A DNA stretch of 64,000 nucleotides from positions 1 through 64,000 of the forward strand of contig NZ_JABX01000028.1 in the NCBI RefSeq assembly GCF_001469165.1, read 5' to 3'. Origin of the DNA: Thiohalocapsa sp. ML1 (GTDB lineage: Bacteria > Pseudomonadota > Gammaproteobacteria > Chromatiales > Chromatiaceae). The stretch's first letter is position 1; every line of letters starts with the position of its first letter. The translations under genes and the position numbers were made by a program. This document shows, piece after piece, positions 1 to 8,253 of the stretch. The notes under the pieces were generated by a model, which was not told the origin of the DNA, made no database searches, and saw only the letters and a program-made list of their open reading frames with translations.

Positions 1-108
1 CACTCCAGTCAACACTCCAGTCAACACTCCAGTCAACACTCCAGTCAACACTCGAGTCAACACTCGAGTCAACACTCCAGTCACTCCCGTCAACACCTCG
101 GACATTAA
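1..108. repeat. 12-bp tandem array (CACTCCAGTCAA)n
   Basis: About eight head-to-tail copies of a 12-mer read as CACTCCAGTCAA, with single changes (CTCGAG for CTCCAG) in the later copies. It begins at the window edge, so its true length is unknown. The same 12-mer forms arrays near 53360-53426 and, as the reverse complement with A to G changes, near 19249-19362, each time beside the palindrome TGTTGACCTGGAGGTCAACA. The array is non-coding as far as I can tell; a period divisible by three keeps all frames open and creates spurious ORFs. Confidence 0.9.
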
Positions 109-171
109 ATGAAGACTACGAGAGCGACAGTGACGGAAGCCCGGTCTCATGTGCTTCGCAGCCAAGCGCTT

Positions 172-229
172 GCCGGGCCGTCGCCGGGCCGTCGCCGGGC
201 CGTCGCCGGGCCGGCCGTCGCCGGGCCGG
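172..229. repeat. GCCGGGCCGTC tandem repeat
   Basis: Three perfect copies of the 11-mer GCCGGGCCGTC followed by partial copies. It lies between the 12-bp array and the palindrome pair at 233-300. No function is apparent. Confidence 0.75.
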
Positions 230-232
230 AGC

Positions 233-300
233 GCCGACCTCCAGGTCGGCTCTTCGACAGCGCATCCCGCTCTGTCGCCGTGTTGACCTGGAGGTCAACA
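233..300. repeat. paired palindromes, dispersed repeat module 1
   Basis: Two inverted repeats about 30 bp apart: GCCGACCTCCAGGTCGGC (233-250) and TGTTGACCTGGAGGTCAACA (281-300). The spacer resembles the spacers of the related modules at 9848-9927 (opposite orientation) and 53288-53364. The same pairing and spacer at separate sites shows that this is a dispersed repeat unit and not chance palindromes. Confidence 0.85.
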
Positions 301-311
301 CTCGTACGCCC

Positions 312-758
312 GTGAGGGCGCATTGTCAGCACGGTGTAAGTCCGTGTCCGGGTATGCCAAGGCCCGGTAGCCGAAGGTAACTGCGTCGCGCCGAGCGAAG
401 GTGGGCAGGAAGGTTGATCCGTGAATGCCATGAAGATGGAGGCGAGATGCCGAGTGCGTCAGTGCCGGAGACGGCTAAACAAGCATACGATCCTCATGAT
501 CCACAGACGTGGACGTGGGTGGAGCCATCGGTGTGGAGCGAGCGGATGTTGGCGGCCTTGGGTCTTCGGGGTCACAGGAGGCAAGTATCGGCGCTGGCCG
601 AATGCCTTCTTCGCTCACCACGGGCTGTTCACCATGACCGCAGCCCATGCCCGGGCGCGCCAATCCCGATGAGGCAACAACCGACCGGAGAGCCGTGTGC
701 GGGAGAACCGCACGCACGGTTCGGAGGGAGGGGAGGCGCAAGCCTCCCCTAACCCTAT
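312..758 (+). mobile_element. group II intron remnant, ORF-deleted
   Basis: A degenerate bacterial group II intron of about 447 nt. The 3' part is diagnostic. Domain V lies at 690-722, beginning GAGCCGTG with the catalytic AGC triad at 691-693, a GAGA tetraloop and a closing CACGGTTC strand. Domain VI follows as an 8-bp GGGGAGGC/GCCTCCCC hairpin with a GCAA loop (730-749), unpaired A residues near 751-752 and a 3' end CCCTAT at 758. The proposed 5' end GTGAGGGC at 312 departs slightly from GUGYG. The domain I-type core between 340 and 450 is recognisable. Domain IV holds only a shrunken reverse-transcriptase ORF, so the element cannot mobilise itself; whether it still splices is unknown. Confidence 0.8.
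447..672 (+). pseudogene. group II intron-encoded protein, internally deleted
   Basis: Remains of the intron reverse transcriptase/maturase. One frame from ATG 447 reads an N-terminus typical of these proteins (WTWVEPSVWSERMLAAL). After about 560 the homology continues in another frame and jumps to the C-terminal end of the family (WPNAFFAHHGLFTMTAAH, then ARARQSR and a stop at 670-672). The RT fingers/palm, the thumb and most of the maturase domain, normally about 350-400 residues, are missing. Assignment rests on the two recognisable ends and on placement between the intron core and domain V. Confidence 0.7.
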
Positions 759-828
759 CCAGTCAGTCGCGCGTCGGCGAGACGGCTGGGATTCCGGTCC
801 CGATTATCCTGCTGCCCAATACCCACCC

Positions 829-1056
829 ATGCAACACCGCCATCTGAACCACCAGCGCCTGACCCTGGCCGCCATCGACGATCTGATCGCCCGCGGGCGC
901 TGGGATGACTGGGCTGCGCCGCGCCAGGCGGTGCTTGCGGACCCCGCGCTGCTTGAGAAGGTGGAACAGGTCTGCCGGGCGCAGGTCGCGGCCCCCTAGG
1001 TGCAGCGCCACCATTTCTGGTTGCACTATGCCCAAGCCCATCGCGCCGCTGCCTGA
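829..1056 (+). pseudogene. small conserved protein interrupted by an in-frame TAG
   Basis: From ATG 829 the frame reads a 56-residue helical protein (LTLAAIDDLIARGRWDDW and so on) that stops at TAG 997-999. The same frame then continues for 18 codons (VQRHHFWLHYAQAHRAAA) to TGA 1054-1056. From memory, small proteins of this type end in a similar YHFWxHY segment and sit before nucleotidyltransferase-like genes, so I read the TAG as a nonsense mutation. It overlaps the next decayed frame by 29 nt, the usual coupling of such a pair. Function unknown. Confidence 0.5.
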
Positions 1057-1165
1057 TTGGGAGCGGGTTCTCTCCGCCGCCGCGCACTTGCAGGCTATCT
1101 TGCCGGGGCGGTGCTGGGCGGTGGTACCGCCTCCGCACTGCATGCGGGGCATCGTTTCTCCATAC
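1028..1165 (+). pseudogene. nucleotidyltransferase (AbiEii-like) N-terminal remnant
   Basis: ATG 1028 opens MPKPIAPLPDWERVLSAAAH and continues LQAILPG. After a +1 slip the sequence reads AVLGGGTASALHAGHRFS, which resembles the GGTAxAxHxxHRxSxDxD strand-turn of the nucleotidyltransferase AbiEii/AbiGii superfamily. The acidic metal-binding residues that should follow are absent and the frame dissolves into unrelated sequence after about 1165. Frameshifted and truncated, hence non-functional. The family call comes from one short motif and is tentative. Confidence 0.4.
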
Positions 1166-1470
1166 CATTACCCATAACTTTCCCCGATGCTGCGCTGAGC
1201 CTCAAGTGCGAGGACGAAATCGGGGATGCGTTGCAGGCCGATCCAAGCGCGCCGGCATTAACAACGCCTATCGAGTCGCGCAGCGGCCTCGCCGCGGGCT
1301 ATGCAGATCCGTCGGCGCCGGAGCGGCACCTGACGACGCAGTTGCGCAAGCTCGCGCGGCGGGCGCGGGTCGAGTCGGACTCCGCGCCCCGGGATGCTGC
1401 CGTCGGCCGCGTTGCAATGGCACCGCTCGGACAGCACAATCGCGGGGTTTCCCAAGCCGGAGTCGCAACC
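1166..1470. other. gap with no recognisable gene
   Basis: About 300 nt between the decayed nucleotidyltransferase frame and the thioredoxin start. Both strands are open in places only because the DNA is GC-rich; I see no motif, signal peptide or ribosome site that supports a gene. Probably decayed accessory DNA plus the promoter region of the thioredoxin gene. Confidence 0.5.
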
Positions 1471-2067
1471 ATGAACATCGCTCGCACAGGCCGCAGTCCA
1501 TCCCCTCGGCGCGGCTGGCCCGGGCTGCTGCTGCTCGCGCTGTTGATGGCAGTTGGGGCCGCGCAGGCCGCGGCCACGCGCGACCCGGGCCAGTACTTTT
1601 TCGACCAGACCTTCGGCGACTTCGGCGAAGAGCTCGCAACGGCCCGCGACGAGGACAAGCAGGGCATCCTGCTTATGTTCGAGATGGACGAATGCCCCTT
1701 CTGTCACCGCATGAAGAACACGGTGCTGAACCAACCGTCCGTGCAGGACTATTTCAAAGAGCACTTCCTGGTCTTTTCGGTGGACGTGGAAGGCGATGTG
1801 GAGGTGACCGATTTCACCGGCGAGGCCATGGCGCAGAAGGACTTTGCGCTGAAGTCGCACCGGGTCAGGGCAACGCCGGTGTTTGCGTTCTTCGACCTCG
1901 ACGGCAACTTGGTTGCCCGCTACACGGGCGCGACGCGAGACACGGACGAGTTCCTGCTGCTCGGTCGCTATGTCGTCGAGGGTGCCTACAAGAACACGAC
2001 CTTCACCAAGTACAAGCGCGAGCACGCCGACAAGTCCGCGGCGGCGGACGGCCAGGCCGCCCGCTGA
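1471..2067 (+). CDS. periplasmic thioredoxin-fold protein (SoxW/DsbE-like)
   Basis: 198 residues. An N-terminal signal peptide (positive MNIARTGRSPSPRRG, then a Leu/Ala-rich core, cleavage near AQA-A at 31-34) sends it to the periplasm. The thioredoxin fold carries a CPFC redox motif (Cys75, Cys78) in MFEMDECPFCHRM and the conserved cis-proline loop (RATPVFAFF). Thioredoxin-like proteins of this kind act as disulfide reductases, for example in sulfur-oxidising (SoxW) or cytochrome maturation contexts; the partner here cannot be told. The open frame extends far upstream (from 1057), but homology and the signal peptide start only at ATG 1471. It stands alone between debris and acyP. Confidence 0.8.
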   Translation: MNIARTGRSPSPRRGWPGLLLLALLMAVGAAQAAATRDPGQYFFDQTFGDFGEELATARDEDKQGILLMFEMDECPFCHRMKNTVLNQPSVQDYFKEHFLVFSVDVEGDVEVTDFTGEAMAQKDFALKSHRVRATPVFAFFDLDGNLVARYTGATRDTDEFLLLGRYVVEGAYKNTTFTKYKREHADKSAAADGQAAR

Positions 2068-2308
2068 GCGGGGCGGGTCGGTGCCGAGGGGCGGCGCAGC
2101 GCGATGAGCGGCTTTCTTGTGGTCCGAATTCCGTTCTCGTCCTCCACCGGCGCACCATGACGAAGACGACAACGACAACGAAAACGACAACGAACCGATC
2201 CTGCCGCCGAGTTTGCTTGGTTCAGACTCCAACGGGCTAGCGAGGCAGAGCCTCAGACCGCCCAGGGCGCGGAGCGCTTTCTTATCCGGTCGTCGCCGCA
2301 GGAGAACC

Positions 2309-2337
2309 GAGGGCCGAGGAAGGCTCCCTCGGCCCTC
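2309..2337. repeat. GAGGGCCGAGG hairpin with T-tract
   Basis: Perfect 11-bp stem GAGGGCCGAGG / CCTCGGCCCTC with a 7-nt loop, followed by GGCCCTTTTCCC. It could act as a factor-independent terminator for the thioredoxin gene. It also belongs to a GGGCCGAGG repeat family found at 16307, 29361 and inside lhr at 34083. The gap around it (2068-2426) also holds a run of ACGACA-type hexamers near 2157-2190 and no gene. Confidence 0.7.
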
Positions 2338-2426
2338 GGCCCTTTTCCCTACAAGCGCCGTGTCGTCGTGAAACTTGACTCATCTGTAAGCAGTTGGCGC
2401 AGTAAAGCAATCTAGGGGACTATGAC

Positions 2427-2717
2427 ATGACGGCAACCGACACGAGCAACCGCATCTGCGTGCGCTGCACCGTCGCGGGCCATGTCCAAGGCGTGTTCTT
2501 CCGCGCGTCGGCGCGGGAGGAGGCGCTTCGGCTCGGGGTCACGGGGCATGCGCGGAACCTCCCTGACGGCAGCGTCGAGGTCCTCGCCTGTGGCGAGCCC
2601 GACGCGGTCAATCACTTGCGCGAATGGCTGCGCCGCGGCCCGCCGCAGGCCGAGGTGACGGGCGTGGCCTGCGAAGCCGTCGATTACCGCCTGATCAGCG
2701 GCTTCGCGACCAACTAA
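2427..2717 (+). CDS. acyP: acylphosphatase
   Basis: 96 residues, the usual length. Acylphosphatases hydrolyse the carboxyl-phosphate bond of acyl phosphates in the cytoplasm. The signature GHVQGVFFRASA is complete (residues 18-29) with the phosphate-binding Arg26, and the catalytic Asn44 is present in GHARNLPDGSV. The start ATG 2427 follows GGGGACTATGAC, a modest ribosome site. Its stop is directly followed by the sfsA reading frame, so the two are probably cotranscribed. Confidence 0.93.
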   Translation: MTATDTSNRICVRCTVAGHVQGVFFRASAREEALRLGVTGHARNLPDGSVEVLACGEPDAVNHLREWLRRGPPQAEVTGVACEAVDYRLISGFATN

Positions 2718-2732
2718 CGCGAAGCTCCACGC

Positions 2733-3449
2733 CTGCGCCTGCCGATCCTGCACGACGGCCGCATCCTTGCGCGGCCCAATCGCTTCGTCGCCGAGGTGGA
2801 GCTCCTTGGCGGTGACGTGGTGAGCGCCCACGTGCCGAACACGGGCACGCTCCTGACCTGCTGGACCCCCGGCGCGCCCGTCCAACTGGCCGCGGCCGAC
2901 AATCCCCGGCGCAAGCTCCGCTGGACGCTGGAGCGCGTCGACATGGGCGGTGGCTGGATCGGCGTCAACACGCTGCGGCCGAATCAGGTCATGGCCGAGG
3001 GCATCGCCGCGGGCCGCATCGCGACGCTGGCGGGTTATCGGCAGCTCCGCCGCGAGGTGCCCTTCAGTGGTGACGACGGCCATGCGGGGCGCCTCGACAT
3101 GCGCCTCGACGACGGCCCCGGACCGTCCGCGCTGGTGGAGGTCAAGAACGTGACCCTGCTGGACGGGGCGCATCTGCGCTTTCCCGACGCGCGCAGCGAA
3201 CGCGGGCGCAAGCACTTGAGCCTGCTTACGCACGCGGTCCGCCAGGGGCTCCGCGGTGTCATGCTGTTTGCGCTGAACCGCCCGGAGGGGCAGCGCTTCG
3301 CACCCGCGTGGGACATCGATCCGCGCTATGCCGAGGCACTGCTCGCGGCAGCCGCGGCGGGTGTCGAGCTGCTGGCCGTGCGCATGGTGCACGGCGCCGA
3401 TGCCGTGGTGTCCGGCGAGGCCGTCGCGCTGGACCTTGCGCGGCGCTGA
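2733..3449 (+). CDS. sfsA: SfsA family DNA/RNA nuclease
   Basis: SfsA, first known as sugar fermentation stimulation protein A and now described as a nucleic-acid-binding/nuclease protein. Family motifs are clear: AHVPNTGTLLTCWTPG near the N-terminus, WIGVNTLRPNQVM, ALVEVKNVTLL with acidic catalytic-type residues, FPDARSERGRKHL, and a conserved C-terminus. The first ordinary start is GTG 2796, but in-frame homology (ILHDGRILARPNRFVAEVEL) reaches back to about 2733-2742. No ATG, GTG or TTG is available before the TAA at 2715, so a CTG start at 2733 or 2739 is likely. With that start it is about 238 residues, the normal length. It follows acyP by about 15 nt. Confidence 0.88.
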   Translation: MRLPILHDGRILARPNRFVAEVELLGGDVVSAHVPNTGTLLTCWTPGAPVQLAAADNPRRKLRWTLERVDMGGGWIGVNTLRPNQVMAEGIAAGRIATLAGYRQLRREVPFSGDDGHAGRLDMRLDDGPGPSALVEVKNVTLLDGAHLRFPDARSERGRKHLSLLTHAVRQGLRGVMLFALNRPEGQRFAPAWDIDPRYAEALLAAAAAGVELLAVRMVHGADAVVSGEAVALDLARR

Positions 3450-3480
3450 GGCTACCGCCTGCCGACGCCGACGCCGACGC

Positions 3481-4338
3481 TCAGTAGCCTTGGGTCGCGA
3501 TGGTCAGCGGCTCCGGGTACGCGTCGGTGCGCTCGACGCCGGTCTCAAGATGCCCGTCCGCGTGCAGGGTCAGCCAGCGGTAGCCCGGCGTGCGCGGATC
3601 GAGCGAGAAGTCCGCGCTCCCCGGCAGGAACTGCACGCAGGTGGATGGTGTGGCGAGCAGGCGCACCCCGGCCACCTGCTGGTCTGCCTCTTGGTGCACG
3701 TGGCCGCAGATGACGGCGCGCAGGGCCGGATGTAGCGCCAGTGCGGCCAGTGCGGCGGTGGCGTTGGCCACCTGCATGGTGTCGATCCAGCGACTCCCCA
3801 TCGGCGCGAGGTGATGATGCAGGAATACCAGCGTCGGCCGGGCCGGAGCGCCGCGGGCCGCCTCGGCGAGGCCCTTCAGCACCGTGGCATGCAGTCGGCC
3901 TCCGGCCTCTCCAGGGATGACGGAATCGAGCAGCAGCAGGTCCCAGGCCCCCGCTGCAACGCGTCGGAGCCCGGACGCGGCGGTCGGGTCCAACTGGCCC
4001 ACCAGGAGGTCCAGCCGGTCGTGATTGCCCGGTATGCAGTGATAGGGGATGCCGAGGCCGTCTAGGCGCTCGCGAAGGAAACGGTAGGCGCCTGGCAGCT
4101 CATCGTGTACGAGGTCGCCGGTCAGGACGATGGCGTCCGGTGGCCAATACCGCGCCTGCGCTAGCGCCAGCACGGACTCAAGCGTACGCCTCGTGTTCTG
4201 TCCGAGCAGCCGCCGTTCCGGGTCGGCGTACAGGTGCAGGTCCGAGAGCTGCAGTAGTCGGAAGGGGGTTGCCGTGGGTGCGCGCCGGTCTTGGCCGATG
4301 CTGTCTTCCCGTGCGGTCTGTGCGTCCTGAGCGGCCAT
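3481..4338 (-). CDS. cpdA: 3',5'-cyclic-AMP phosphodiesterase CpdA
   Basis: 285 residues of the calcineurin-like metallophosphoesterase family. All metal-binding blocks are visible: LSDLHL (Asp33, His35), VLTGDLVHD, PGNHDRLD, VFLHHHLAPMG and ICGHVHQEAD. The substrate-loop sequence and the tail (LLATPSTCVQFLPGSADF, then the DPRTPGYRWLTL strand) match CpdA/Icc rather than generic phosphoesterases. It lowers cytoplasmic cAMP and so modulates Crp-type regulation. It is convergent with sfsA across about 30 nt containing GCCGAC hexamers. ATG 4338 gives a slightly long N-terminus; the family usually begins close to PFRLLQLSDLH. Confidence 0.92.
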   Translation of the reverse strand: MAAQDAQTAREDSIGQDRRAPTATPFRLLQLSDLHLYADPERRLLGQNTRRTLESVLALAQARYWPPDAIVLTGDLVHDELPGAYRFLRERLDGLGIPYHCIPGNHDRLDLLVGQLDPTAASGLRRVAAGAWDLLLLDSVIPGEAGGRLHATVLKGLAEAARGAPARPTLVFLHHHLAPMGSRWIDTMQVANATAALAALALHPALRAVICGHVHQEADQQVAGVRLLATPSTCVQFLPGSADFSLDPRTPGYRWLTLHADGHLETGVERTDAYPEPLTIATQGY

Positions 4339-4894
4339 ATCCGTTTGTCACCACCGGTTCTGTTTGCCTTAGCCTTCAATTAAGTAGCAGTTGCCTGCGG
4401 CGCTCGCAACTGCGGATGACGGAACCGTGACCAGCCTCGCAGCAATGGCCTAGCCCTGCAGCCTACGGTGCCCGCCGCGGGCAGGCGCAAGCGGCTCATT
4501 GCCGCGGCCCGACGAGCGCCTTGGGGGCGTCCGCAGTCGCGCGTGTCCGGCAGATGCGAGGCATAACGTACACGAAGCGAGACGCTCTGACAACCGGGTA
4601 GATCCTGACGAAATGCGTACCCTCGGCCGCATGATATTGCCGCCAAGCAGGGGGCGCGCGGAGCCCTCGGCGCGCAGCGCAGCCTTGGCCGGCGCCGATC
4701 CAACCGCGCTATCGGCCCCATTGGCACAAACAATTGCTGCGGTAATTCCCGCAGGGGTAAGGTGCGAAAAGGCGCCCACGGCCCGAGCACCCCGGCAGCA
4801 GGCGGCCGTCCGGGCCGGCCCGGCGCCCGCGTGACGGCGCAGCAATGACGACGAACGATATGCGCCGTCCTTATGCAACCCAGAGGATCCAATC
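4339..4894. other. gap with no recognisable gene
   Basis: A 556-nt divergent intergenic region between cpdA and rubrerythrin. Reading frames on both strands lack motifs. It must hold the two divergent promoters, which I cannot place with confidence. A near-match to a sigma-54 site at about 4721-4738 has the wrong spacing. Confidence 0.5.
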
Positions 4895-5314
4895 ATGGAG
4901 CTCAAAGGCAGCAAGACCGAACAGCATCTCAAAGACGCCTTCGCGGGCGAATCCCAGGCCAACCGCCGCTACCTGTACTTCGCCTCCAAGGCCGACGTCG
5001 AGGGCTACAACGACGTGGCTGCCGTATTCCGTTCCACCGCGGAGGGCGAGACCGGCCATGCCCACGGTCACCTGGAGTATCTGGAGGCGGTCGGTGATCC
5101 GGCCACGGGCCTGCCCATCGGTGCCACCGGAGACAATCTGAAGTCCGCCATTGCCGGCGAGACCCATGAATACACGGATATGTACCCGGGCATGGCCAAG
5201 GCGGCGCGCGAGGAGGGCTTCGAGGAGATCGCTGACTGGTTCGAGACCCTGGCCAAGGCCGAGCGTTCCCACGCCAATCGCTTCCAGAAGGCGCTGGACA
5301 GCCTGGACGCGTAA
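4895..5314 (+). CDS. rbr: rubrerythrin (diiron domain only)
   Basis: 139 residues. A ferritin-like diiron protein that reduces hydrogen peroxide in anaerobes and microaerophiles. The iron-ligand helices are visible: [16 protein letters not shown] with Glu20, [31 protein letters not shown], and [14 protein letters not shown]. The usual C-terminal rubredoxin [FeS4] domain (two CxxC pairs) is absent, so this is the short rubrerythrin type, which needs an external electron donor. The start ATG follows CAGAGGATCCAATC. It stands alone, followed by a clear terminator, and suits an organism living partly without oxygen. Confidence 0.93.
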   Translation: MELKGSKTEQHLKDAFAGESQANRRYLYFASKADVEGYNDVAAVFRSTAEGETGHAHGHLEYLEAVGDPATGLPIGATGDNLKSAIAGETHEYTDMYPGMAKAAREEGFEEIADWFETLAKAERSHANRFQKALDSLDA

Positions 5315-5404
5315 GGCGGGCAGCACGGCTTGCCGCAGCGTCGGTTGGAGCCGGGCGCCGCGGATATGCTATACCCGTCGGCATTCGCCCGCGGCGACAC
5401 GATC

Positions 5405-5427
5405 AAGGGGCGCATTGCGCCCCTTTT
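5405..5427 (+). terminator. factor-independent terminator after rubrerythrin
   Basis: Nine-bp stem AAGGGGCGC / GCGCCCCTT with an ATT loop, ending in TTTT. It lies about 90 nt past the rubrerythrin stop and before pgi, and separates the two transcripts. Confidence 0.8.
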
Positions 5428-5521
5428 CCGTTGTGCTCGAAGCCGGTGTCCGGGGCCTGACCGCCAGCAGGTGGCAAGCCCGGGGCTGTATCCTAAACTC
5501 CAATCGCACAAGGCTGTAACC

Positions 5522-7162
5522 ATGGCGCTCATCGATTCGACCCCCGCATGGCAGGCCCTCGCGGCCCATTGGCAGACGATGGCACAGGTGCACATGCGTG
5601 AGCTGTTTACGTCGGACCCGGGTCGTGTCGCGCGCATGACCGCCGATGCCGCCGGCCTGCACGTGGATTACGCCAAGCACATTGCCACCGATGAGACCTT
5701 AAGGCTCCTGTTCGACCTCGCCCGCGCCGCCGACCTCGAGGGCTGGCGCGCGCGCATGTTCTCCGGCGAGCACATCAATAGCACGGAGGACCGTGCCGTG
5801 CTGCACGTGGCGCTGCGCAACCGCTCGGATCGGCCCGTCCGCGTCGATGGCGAGGACGTGATGCCGGACGTGAAGGCCGTGTTGGAGCAGATGCGCGCGT
5901 TTACCAACCGCGTGCGCGCAGGCGACTGGCAGGGCTTTACCGGGCGACCCATCCACGATGTCGTCAACATCGGCATCGGCGGCTCGAACCTCGGGCCGAA
6001 GATGGTCACGACGGCGCTGACGCCCTACCAGTCCGAGGCGCCGCGCCCGCACTTCGTATCGAACGTGGACGGCACGCATCTCGCCGAGACGCTGCAGGAC
6101 CTGGACCCGGCAACGACGCTCTTCATCGTCGCGTCCAAGACCTTCACCACCCAGGAGACCATGACCAACGCGCAGAGCGCCCGGCGCTGGCTGGTCGAGG
6201 GGCTGGGCTCCGATGCCGCCGTGCGCAACCACTTCGTCGCCGTGTCCACCAACGCGGAGAAGGTGGCCGAGTTCGGCATCGACACCGAGAACATGTTCGG
6301 CTTCTGGGACTGGGTCGGCGGGCGCTATTCGCTGTGGTCCGCCATCGGGCTGCCCATTGCGCTGGCGGTGGGCTTCGAGCGCTTCGAGGCGCTGCTGGCC
6401 GGCGCGCACGACATGGACGAGCACTTTCGCGCCGCCCCGCTGGAGCAGAACCTGCCCGTCATCCTGGGCCTGCTCGGCGTCTGGTACATCGACTTCGCCG
6501 GCGCGAGGACCCACGCAATCCTGCCCTACGACCAGGACCTTGAGCACTTTCCTGCCTACTTCCAGCAGGGCGATATGGAAAGCAACGGCAAGCACGTGAC
6601 CCGCGACGGCACCCGGGTCGGTTACGCCACCGGACCCGTGGTCTGGGGCCAGCCGGGCACCGACGGTCAGCATGCCTTCTACCAGTTGATCCACCAGGGC
6701 ACGGAGCTGATTCCGTCGGACTTCATCGCGCCCATCAAGAGCCACAACCCCATCGGCGATCACCACGCCAAACTGCTTGCGAACTGCTTCGCGCAGACCG
6801 AGGCGCTGATGCGCGGGCGCACGCTGGAGGAGGCAAGGGCCGGGATGATCGCCGCGGGGCTCGACCCGGCGGAGGCCGAGCGGCTCGCGCCGCATCGCGA
6901 GTTCGACGGCAATCGCCCGACGACCACGATCCTCGTGGACGAGGTGACGCCGTACACGCTTGGCGCGCTAATTGCGCTCTACGAGCACAAGATCTTCACC
7001 CAGGGCATCATTTGGGGCATCAACTCGTTCGATCAGTGGGGCGTCGAGCTCGGCAAGCAACTCGCCGGCGTGATCTTAGGGGAGCTTGAGGCGGGCCGCG
7101 TGACGGCGGACCACGATGCCTCCACGGCGGGGCTGCTTAAGTATTTTCTGGCGAAGCGCTGA
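5522..7162 (+). CDS. pgi: glucose-6-phosphate isomerase
   Basis: 546 residues, full length. Interconverts glucose-6-phosphate and fructose-6-phosphate. Diagnostic segments are the SIS-type phosphate-binding motif [48 protein letters not shown], the catalytic-base region [12 protein letters not shown] and the C-terminal block ([20 protein letters not shown], then [19 protein letters not shown]). The frame is open from 5330, upstream and across the terminator, but conserved sequence begins at ATG 5522 ([17 protein letters not shown]). It is convergent with the dioxygenase gene, 26 nt away. Confidence 0.96.
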   Translation: MALIDSTPAWQALAAHWQTMAQVHMRELFTSDPGRVARMTADAAGLHVDYAKHIATDETLRLLFDLARAADLEGWRARMFSGEHINSTEDRAVLHVALRNRSDRPVRVDGEDVMPDVKAVLEQMRAFTNRVRAGDWQGFTGRPIHDVVNIGIGGSNLGPKMVTTALTPYQSEAPRPHFVSNVDGTHLAETLQDLDPATTLFIVASKTFTTQETMTNAQSARRWLVEGLGSDAAVRNHFVAVSTNAEKVAEFGIDTENMFGFWDWVGGRYSLWSAIGLPIALAVGFERFEALLAGAHDMDEHFRAAPLEQNLPVILGLLGVWYIDFAGARTHAILPYDQDLEHFPAYFQQGDMESNGKHVTRDGTRVGYATGPVVWGQPGTDGQHAFYQLIHQGTELIPSDFIAPIKSHNPIGDHHAKLLANCFAQTEALMRGRTLEEARAGMIAAGLDPAEAERLAPHREFDGNRPTTTILVDEVTPYTLGALIALYEHKIFTQGIIWGINSFDQWGVELGKQLAGVILGELEAGRVTADHDASTAGLLKYFLAKR

Positions 7163-7188
7163 GGTCGGTCCGAGGGCGCCGACGCCGG

Positions 7189-8070
7189 TCAGGTGCCGGT
7201 GATGCGCTCGCGGTAACGCGCCCGGTACAGGAGCCGTGGCGTGTCGCCGTCTACAAAGCGCGTGCGCGTGTGCAGTACGTTGTTGCAGATGACGCCCCAG
7301 CCGGGCTCCAGCCGCAGGCGCAGCACCGGCGTGTCCGCGGCGTCCAGGATCTCGCGCAGGGCCGCGACCGCGGCCGCGGTGTCCGGATCATCCCGCCACT
7401 CGATATTGCGCCGGCGGTCCGTGTAGCGCATGGCGAGCTTGCCGTGTGCGCCGACCGTAAAGACGGGTCCGGTGCTGGCGGGGCGCAGCTCCTCGCCGTT
7501 GACGATGTTCGGCGGAATGGTCATTACCTCCGCGTGCATCAGTGCCCGGATGTGCGCGGGGTCGCGATCCCGGAGGCGGATGTAGACGATGTCCGGATCG
7601 AGCAGGGCGTTCTCGCCGCCTGCCGCCGCCGGCGTCACGCAGTGCAGGATGAAGGCGTGGATCTGTCGCTGCCGGCTGTTGTAGTAGCCGTCCGTGTGCC
7701 AGGCGATGGGCTTGTCCGTGTAGGGAATATAGCCCCGGTGCAGCGCATCGGACTGAATGGTCACGGCGGTGATGGCGTCCTCATCGGCGCCCGGGTTGCG
7801 GTCCAACTGCTGCAGGCCGAAGTGCTCGCCGAGGCGCAGCGCGATGTCCTTGTCCGGATCGGCACCGACGGCTGACACGTAGATGGCCATGTTCCAGCGC
7901 CGGCAGCGCTCGCGAATGGCCTCGGCCTCGCTTGGGCTGAGCCCGCGCGGATCGGCGATCTCCACCACCAACTCCGCGAGGGAGCAGGGGATGTCGGCGA
8001 GCTTGGCTTCCCGCCAGGCCTGATAAGGGGCGTCGTTCGACAGGGATAGCGGCGTAACGTGTCGGGGCAT
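7189..8070 (-). CDS. TauD/TfdA-family Fe(II)/2-oxoglutarate dioxygenase
   Basis: 293 residues. The iron-binding HxD...H triad is readable: WHTDGYY gives His125 and Asp127, and NNVLHTRTRF gives His267; the 2-oxoglutarate-binding Arg lies in PRLLYRARYR. The domain context (AFILHCVTPAAAGGENALLDPDIVYIRLRD, split here for length) is typical of TauD-like hydroxylases that act on sulfonates, gamma-butyrobetaine or other small acids. The substrate cannot be inferred. No transporter or pathway genes lie beside it; it is monocistronic and convergent with pgi. Confidence 0.82.
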   Translation of the reverse strand: MPRHVTPLSLSNDAPYQAWREAKLADIPCSLAELVVEIADPRGLSPSEAEAIRERCRRWNMAIYVSAVGADPDKDIALRLGEHFGLQQLDRNPGADEDAITAVTIQSDALHRGYIPYTDKPIAWHTDGYYNSRQRQIHAFILHCVTPAAAGGENALLDPDIVYIRLRDRDPAHIRALMHAEVMTIPPNIVNGEELRPASTGPVFTVGAHGKLAMRYTDRRRNIEWRDDPDTAAAVAALREILDAADTPVLRLRLEPGWGVICNNVLHTRTRFVDGDTPRLLYRARYRERITGT

Positions 8071-8214
8071 CGGGCAAGGCTGCGAGTGGGAGCGGCGCCC
8101 CCGATTCTACCGACTCGGGCCGCTGGAAGCAGTCGGGCCGTGGTCTGTCGATACGCGGAATCCCGCGTGATGCCCCTATACTTGAGAAGGAACGCGACAA
8201 GGAAGCCGTACCAT

Positions 8215-8253
8215 CCGATCCAACGCGCCGATCCAACGCGCCGATCCAACGCG
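8215..8253. repeat. CCGATCCAACGCG x3 before a ribosome site
   Basis: Three perfect tandem copies of a 13-mer. The last copy runs directly into the GAGGAGG ribosome site of the universal stress gene, so copy number sets the 5' leader length of that mRNA. Confidence 0.9.

Noticed and set aside
1-108. CRISPR array at the window start
   Set aside because: The 12-bp units are contiguous with no unique spacers; it is a simple tandem repeat.
4721-4738. TTGGCACAAACAATTGCT upstream of rubrerythrin resembles a sigma-54 promoter
   Set aside because: The invariant GG and GC are 11 nt apart instead of 10, a spacing that sigma-54 does not tolerate; kept only as a note.
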